In this document: positions 59,168-63,950 of the stretch, piece by piece
Position numbering within the stretch: the stretch's first letter is position 1
Layout of the letters: each line of letters starts with the position of its first letter
Assembly (NCBI RefSeq): GCF_902167705.1
Contig: NZ_CABHMZ010000037.1
Coordinates: 1 to 63,950, forward strand
Origin: Streptococcus constellatus
Lineage (GTDB): Bacteria; Bacillota; Bacilli; Lactobacillales; Streptococcaceae
Length of the DNA: 63,950 bases
Direction: 5' to 3'
Made by a program: the position numbers and the translations under genes
The notes under the pieces: generated by a model
Databases searched by the model: none
Seen by the model: the letters and a program-made list of their open reading frames with translations, nothing else
What the model was told of the DNA's origin: nothing

Positions 59168-62100
59168 ATGGCGAGTAATATCGGCGATTTGGTCGCAACC
59201 GCAACTCTTGATATAGCACCCTTTATGACGAATACAAAGAACTTAAAAACCTACTTAAAAGGCTTGGATAATTCTTTGAGAAGCGTTGAGAATAGTTTCA
59301 AAACAAAAGGGGATAAGTTAAATAAAATGAGACTGCTCTATGACCAAACCGGGCAGTCTTTGACGAATTATCAAAAATTATTAGCTAGACAAAGTGATAA
59401 ATACAATCAATTAAAAGCAGAAATCGGCGATGTCAACAATGCGACAGAAGCCCAAAAAGGAGTGTTACTAGGTGCACGCTCTGAAATGACTGCGACGGCG
59501 GCACGAGTTGTTGAATTGCAAGGAAAGTACAACGCCTTAGGGCGTGAGTTAAGTGTTTTCAATCGATTTGGAAATGCTGCAATAGACTTTGGGAACAAAA
59601 TGCAAAGCGTTAGTCGTTCTTTGGGTGGTGTAGGCTCTGCACTCACTCGTGGCGTAACAGTCCCTATAGCAGCTGGAGCAGGAGCAGTTATAAAAGCTGC
59701 CATCTCTTGGGAAAGTGCTTTTGCTGGAGTCAAAAAGACAAATGAAGAAGTAGTTGATTCAAATGGTAGAGTGATCTATTCTTACCAAGACTTGGAAAAC
59801 GGGCTCCGCGGATTGGCTACTAAACTGCCAGCTAGTCACCAACAAATTGCAGCAGTAGCAGAAGCTGCCGGGCAATTAGGTATTAAGACCGAAAATGTCG
59901 TTAGCTTTACAAAGACTATGATTGATATGGGCGAATCTACGAATATGTCTGCTGAACAAGCTGCGACTTCTCTCGCGCGATTGGCAAACATAACTAAACT
60001 CCCGCAAAATCAATTTAGCAATCTTGGTTCTGCCATTGTTGATTTGGGTAATAACTTTGCTACAACAGAATCCGAAATAACAGAGATGGCTTTACGTTTA
60101 GCCGGTGCTGGTACTCAAATCGGATTGACTCACGGTGATATTTTAGGATTAGCAACCGCTCTGTCTTCTGTCGGTGTCGAAGCTGAAATGGGTGGTTCAG
60201 CAGTTTCAAAAATCATGGTGAAAATGCAAGTTGCTGCTAAAACAGGTTTAGCTCAAATGGAACAGTTGAGTGCTAAAACAGGCATGACAAGACGCGAATT
60301 AGAGCTAATGTCTTCTAATAATTCTAAAGGCTTTAAAAACCTAGCAGATTCTATCGGCATGACAACCAACGAAATGAACGGCATTATAAAGTCATCTCGT
60401 GACTTAGAAAACTTCGGAAAAATTGCTGGCATGTCTGCGCAAGAATTTAAACAAGCTTTCGAAAAAGACGCAATTGGAGCGATCCAAAAATTCTTACAAG
60501 GGCTAGGAGATGCAGAAAAACACGGTAGCTCTGCTATTGAAATGCTCAATGAAATGGGCATAAAAGAAGTGCGCTTGAGAGACTCACTCTTGCGTGCTGC
60601 AAATGCTCAAGACTTATTTAAAAACGCTGTAGCTCGTGGGAATAAGGCTTTTAATGAAAATACAGCTTTAACAAACGAAGCAAACAAACGCTATGAAACA
60701 ACAGCGTCAAAACTCAAAATTTTAAAAAATGAATTGACAGAGACAGCAATTAAGTTTGGCGGTCCTTTGCTTGATGCAATCAGAAACGGAGTAAAAGCCG
60801 GCGAACCTTATTTGCAAATGCTTTCTAAAATGGCGGAGAGTTTTAATTCTTTAGACAAAGAGCAACAACAAAACATTATTAAGTGGGGATTGATTGTTAC
60901 CGCTGCAGGACCCGCTATATCTATTCTCGGTAAAGGGGCGAATGTGTTAGGTTCCCTTTCAAAAGGAGCCGGGCTTGCATCAAAAGGTCTTGGCTGGGTG
61001 GCACGTGAGTTACGGAATTTGTTAGCTGCAAAATCTGGTGTAACTGAATTAGGAAGCGCAGCCGCTGGCGCAACTGCTGGCACAAAGACCTTAAGCGGAG
61101 CATTAGGCGGATTATCTTCAATTGCTTCTCCTTTAGGATTGGCTTTAGGAACTGCAGGCTTAGCAGGCGGATTGGTCTTACTTGCTAATGCACAAGATAG
61201 TGCTAGGACAAAAGCGGAAAAATTTGGTACGAAGTTATCCGGAGATGTAACAAGTCAACTAGAAGCCTTTAATAGCAAAATGTATGAAGCCAAAAATTCG
61301 ATGACGAATTTTGAAACAGGAGCAACTAAGTCTACTGAAAATGTAAAAAAAGCCGTCACTAGCATGCTTGATGAAATCAAGCAAGGTGCAGAAAGTTACA
61401 ATAAAGAGTTAGAGAAAGTAGCTCAAAAATACGGTATCTCTCCAGATAAAATTGAAAAAGCTAAAAAGAACAATGAACAAATTGTAAAAAACGCCGAAAC
61501 GATGACGCAACAAATTTCAGAAATTTATTCCCGTCACAATGGCAATGTAAAACAGTTGACTGATACCGAGAAACAAATCGTGGAATCGAACGTAAGGCAA
61601 TTAGCTGAAGCAAGAGTACGCGTATTGGGGTTAGGCAAAGAAAAAGAAAAAGCGATTCTGAGAACTTTCAATGGCGATGTGGCAAATATGACGAAAGGTC
61701 AATTAGAAGACCGATTCGCAAATTTAAAACAGGCTATGACAGAAGAGCAAACGCTTTACAAGAAACAAAAAGCTGACCTTAAGAAGTTGTTAGATGGCGG
61801 CGTTATTGATCGCGAAGAATACAATACCAAAATGGCTACTCTAGAAGCGCAACATAAAGCGACTATGAGCAAATTTGGTGAAGCTTTAGCAAAAGTTGCT
61901 CAAATGCACCAAGCTAAATCTGGAGGCTTAGTTAAATATACCGAAGAAGCCAAGAAAATCTTAAGTGAATATGGATTGAGCTTTGAAGATTTGGCGAACA
62001 AGGCTACAGCTTCTGCGGGTAAACAATCAACAGCCGCGGCTATGATTGGTAATTACACAGCTAAAATGTCACAAGACGCAAAAAATGCGACTGACCAATG

Positions 62101-63457
62101 GAATGCACTTGTTTTAGACCCTAAAACAGGGGAAGTCAAGACCAATGCGTCGGAAGAAATTGCAAAAGCGCTCACCGCAAAAGATGGCTGGAAGAACATG
62201 GAGTTTGTATTAAAAAATGCCAATATCAAATCCAATGCTAGAGCTCAAGTTGCCGACGCTTTAATAGCTCAGGGCAAATGGGATAGCACAACTCCGAAAG
62301 AAAAAGAGCTATTATTCCAAAACGCAAAAGGCTTGAAGGCTATCTATGACTCAAAGGAACAACTCGAAATCTGGAATAGTATTCCCGACAAAGTGAAAAA
62401 GCTACTTGCCGATGATACCGACTTTTCAACAAAAGCAACCGTTGCAAAAGATACACTTGAAAAGTGGAACTCTCTGACACCAGAACAAAAAAAACTAGTT
62501 GCGACTAACAATACTACGGAAGCGGTAAATTTAGCTTTGAGCACGTTAGGAATAATCCCTGAACATAAACTCACCAGTTTAGATGCTAAAAATAATACGC
62601 AGGTCGCTACGAGCGCAGCGCAAGCGTTGATAGATGGTGTAAAACAATTAGCGCCCGCGCAAGTCCATGCCAGCGACCAGACAATCGGACCGACCTCGTC
62701 GGCTCAATCAAAGATTAATAGCGTCAAGCAATTAGCGCCCGCTTTGGTAAATGCAAAAGATTTAACAAGAGGCCCGACTGGTTCTGCCAAAAGTAACATC
62801 AATAGCGTGCACGGTAAGACTGTTCATATCAACGCTGTTGATAACGCTTCGGGGGTTATTGGTAGTATCAGAGGCATGCTAAGTACTTTGGCAGATAAAA
62901 CAATCAACGTATTCACGCGTCATATCAACCACGCTAAAGGTACGAACTTTCACCCCGGCGGTCTTGCAATGGTTAACGACCAAAAAGGGCCGCTGTATCG
63001 AGAGTTGGTTACTTTGCCTTCTGGTGAAGCTTTCATCCCAGAAGGACGCGATGTAATCTTACCCCTTCCTCGTGGGTCTAAAGTATTGCCTGCAAATAAA
63101 ACAAAGAGGTTATTCCCTCGATATGCGAAAGGGATAGGATTTGAAGATACAAACATCGCTCAATTAACAAGCCGAATGAGTAGGTTATCATCTGAACAAC
63201 GCATTGAAATTAGCAGTAGTAATAATTCAGAATTAAAAAACATGATTTTGGAATTGATTCAATACTTTAAAGATAGAGAAAGCGATGACCTGCTAGGTCA
63301 TGCGCTGGACACTATCAAAGAAATGGCTAAAAGACCAACGCTGGTGGCTGTGCAAGCCGATAGGCAAGAGGTTGCTAGACTATACGCTCAACCTTTAGCA
63401 GAAGAACAAGCAAAACGTGAAGCAATTTTAAGAGCAGTAGACGGGAAGGGGTGGTAG
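59168..63457 (+). CDS. Tail tape measure protein
   Basis: This 1429-residue protein has a coiled N-terminus, a TP901-type minor tail domain (about 170-390, with AGVKKTNEEVVDS and AAEAAGQLGI), several hydrophobic segments (about 150-175, 575-600 and 650-675) and long helical stretches. It sets tail length and helps DNA entry. Near 1145-1210 it holds imperfect repeats with VKQLAPA and GPT/SAxSxINSV. It is typical in size for a siphovirus with a tail of about 200 nm. Confidence 0.96.
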   Translation: MASNIGDLVATATLDIAPFMTNTKNLKTYLKGLDNSLRSVENSFKTKGDKLNKMRLLYDQTGQSLTNYQKLLARQSDKYNQLKAEIGDVNNATEAQKGVLLGARSEMTATAARVVELQGKYNALGRELSVFNRFGNAAIDFGNKMQSVSRSLGGVGSALTRGVTVPIAAGAGAVIKAAISWESAFAGVKKTNEEVVDSNGRVIYSYQDLENGLRGLATKLPASHQQIAAVAEAAGQLGIKTENVVSFTKTMIDMGESTNMSAEQAATSLARLANITKLPQNQFSNLGSAIVDLGNNFATTESEITEMALRLAGAGTQIGLTHGDILGLATALSSVGVEAEMGGSAVSKIMVKMQVAAKTGLAQMEQLSAKTGMTRRELELMSSNNSKGFKNLADSIGMTTNEMNGIIKSSRDLENFGKIAGMSAQEFKQAFEKDAIGAIQKFLQGLGDAEKHGSSAIEMLNEMGIKEVRLRDSLLRAANAQDLFKNAVARGNKAFNENTALTNEANKRYETTASKLKILKNELTETAIKFGGPLLDAIRNGVKAGEPYLQMLSKMAESFNSLDKEQQQNIIKWGLIVTAAGPAISILGKGANVLGSLSKGAGLASKGLGWVARELRNLLAAKSGVTELGSAAAGATAGTKTLSGALGGLSSIASPLGLALGTAGLAGGLVLLANAQDSARTKAEKFGTKLSGDVTSQLEAFNSKMYEAKNSMTNFETGATKSTENVKKAVTSMLDEIKQGAESYNKELEKVAQKYGISPDKIEKAKKNNEQIVKNAETMTQQISEIYSRHNGNVKQLTDTEKQIVESNVRQLAEARVRVLGLGKEKEKAILRTFNGDVANMTKGQLEDRFANLKQAMTEEQTLYKKQKADLKKLLDGGVIDREEYNTKMATLEAQHKATMSKFGEALAKVAQMHQAKSGGLVKYTEEAKKILSEYGLSFEDLANKATASAGKQSTAAAMIGNYTAKMSQDAKNATDQWNALVLDPKTGEVKTNASEEIAKALTAKDGWKNMEFVLKNANIKSNARAQVADALIAQGKWDSTTPKEKELLFQNAKGLKAIYDSKEQLEIWNSIPDKVKKLLADDTDFSTKATVAKDTLEKWNSLTPEQKKLVATNNTTEAVNLALSTLGIIPEHKLTSLDAKNNTQVATSAAQALIDGVKQLAPAQVHASDQTIGPTSSAQSKINSVKQLAPALVNAKDLTRGPTGSAKSNINSVHGKTVHINAVDNASGVIGSIRGMLSTLADKTINVFTRHINHAKGTNFHPGGLAMVNDQKGPLYRELVTLPSGEAFIPEGRDVILPLPRGSKVLPANKTKRLFPRYAKGIGFEDTNIAQLTSRMSRLSSEQRIEISSSNNSELKNMILELIQYFKDRESDDLLGHALDTIKEMAKRPTLVAVQADRQEVARLYAQPLAEEQAKREAILRAVDGKGW

Positions 63458-63460
63458 TTT

Positions 63461-63950
63461 TTGGAGAAAGTATTTTATGGTGGAATTGAATTAACAAAAT
63501 ATATTACCATTGCAAAAGGTTTCACACTTTTTGATGGTGCAGATTTTGACCCGCAATTCGGTGATTATTCAACCTCGGACGGTTCAGGATTTTTATTTAC
63601 CAGAAAAGGAGTCAAAAAAATCTCTCTCCCGTTTTATAACAAAACAGGAACCTTTGAGGAATACGACGAATTGCAGAAAGCGCTCAATACCGAAGAACCG
63701 AAAGAATTGAAATTTAGCAGAGCCCCAGAAAAGGTATTTTATGCTATCCCAACTGGTACAATGAGTTTCGAAGCACTTGTGCGCAATAACGGAAAAGGCA
63801 CTATTACATTCATTATCTCAGACGGTTTAGCACACGCTAAGAATCCGAAGTATTTTGAATTTAAGAAGAATGAGCAAGGCGTGCTAGAAGCTGAAATTAT
63901 AAATAATGGTAGTGCAGAAATATCGGTCAACTACCGAATCAAGCTCAAAC
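63461..63950 (+). CDS. Distal tail protein (Dit), TTG start, cut by the window edge
   Basis: The frame starts at TTG 63461, with AAGGGGTGG seven bases upstream, and reads LEKVFYGGIELTKYITIAKGFTLFDGADFDP..., the start of the siphovirus distal tail family, with FTRKGVKKISLPFYNKTGTFEEYDEL following. It has no internal stop to 63950; about 163 codons are seen. The remaining part and the tail-tip genes lie outside the window. Confidence 0.85.
   Translation, partial: MEKVFYGGIELTKYITIAKGFTLFDGADFDPQFGDYSTSDGSGFLFTRKGVKKISLPFYNKTGTFEEYDELQKALNTEEPKELKFSRAPEKVFYAIPTGTMSFEALVRNNGKGTITFIISDGLAHAKNPKYFEFKKNEQGVLEAEIINNGSAEISVNYRIKLK

Larger units (their letters stand above)
36504..63950 (+). mobile_element. 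Prophage (HK97-capsid siphovirus), right end outside the window
   Basis: A continuous phage module order is present: integrase, repressor and Cro; replication and recombination; methyltransferase; late regulator; HNH-TerS-TerL; portal, protease, capsid, connectors; tail tube, chaperones, tape measure and distal tail. The left boundary is put after the truncated WYL regulator, close to the integrase 3' end. I could not define an attL core because attR is outside. Tail fibre, lysis genes and attR lie beyond 63950. Confidence 0.95.

Overview
The window is low-GC Gram-positive DNA and reads as a Streptococcus chromosome, probably a viridans or oral species. The evidence is the gnd-ritR pair, nrdR-dnaB-dnaI, the SNF2 helicase-murC-GNAT-GNAT-mltG-greA run, the lemA-htpX pair and a ptsG with catabolite-repression palindromes. 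Species cannot be fixed from the sequence alone.

Chromosomal part, 1-36503. It opens with tRNA-Pro(UGG). A transport and nucleoside-metabolism locus follows: SAM hydroxide adenosyltransferase, ECF S component (UPF0397 type), nucleoside phosphorylase, double-ABC ECF ATPase and EcfT. This locus is interrupted by a promoter-HTH-membrane-protein cassette (2056-3970) and a 41-bp tandem repeat array (4138-4700). Next come an SDR oxidoreductase, a GT8 glycosyltransferase, rsmG (reverse), lemA-htpX, an MFS transporter (reverse), a YceD-like protein, gnd-ritR, ptsG, nrdR-dnaB-dnaI, der, the SNF2 helicase, murC, two acetyltransferases, mltG, greA and a Nudix hydrolase. Three genes between 14 and 25 kb are visibly broken: a HEAT-repeat protein by a frameshift, and a coiled-coil membrane-anchored protein and a nitroreductase by in-frame TAA codons where CAA is the likely ancestor. 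Two families of intergenic repeat elements lie at 1898-2010 with 34815-34970, and at 24576-24900 with 34672-34800.

Prophage part, about 36504-63950, running off the right edge. It sits beside a truncated WYL/HTH regulator. The modules run in standard siphovirus order: integrase, a membrane protein, CI-like repressor, operators and Cro; an early and replication region (DUF771, DUF3310, DUF1642, YopX, a split DnaD-type replication gene, RecT with a PD-(D/E)XK nuclease, a C5 methyltransferase, a RuvC-like resolvase); a late regulator; a tRNA-Glu-like gene; HNH and terminase genes; then portal, ClpP-like protease, HK97 capsid, connectors, tail tube, tail chaperones, tape measure and the start of the distal tail protein. 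Lysis genes and attR lie outside the window.

The most notable signals in the prophage are: (1) a capsid gene ending CCC-TAA, followed by a GC-rich hairpin and an open +1 frame encoding a HeH/LEM-like domain, which fits programmed +1 frameshifting; (2) a canonical A-AAA-AAG site for -1 frameshifting in the tail chaperone pair; (3) a 145-codon ORF with its own ribosome-binding site, read in another frame inside the methyltransferase core; (4) a likely small RNA with a near-consensus promoter and a terminator next to the integrase; (5) a large terminase reading frame whose only well-placed start is ATA; and (6) a late-regulator gene whose start is folded into an inverted repeat around a possible promoter. 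All functional calls rest on reading motifs by eye. No database search was run.
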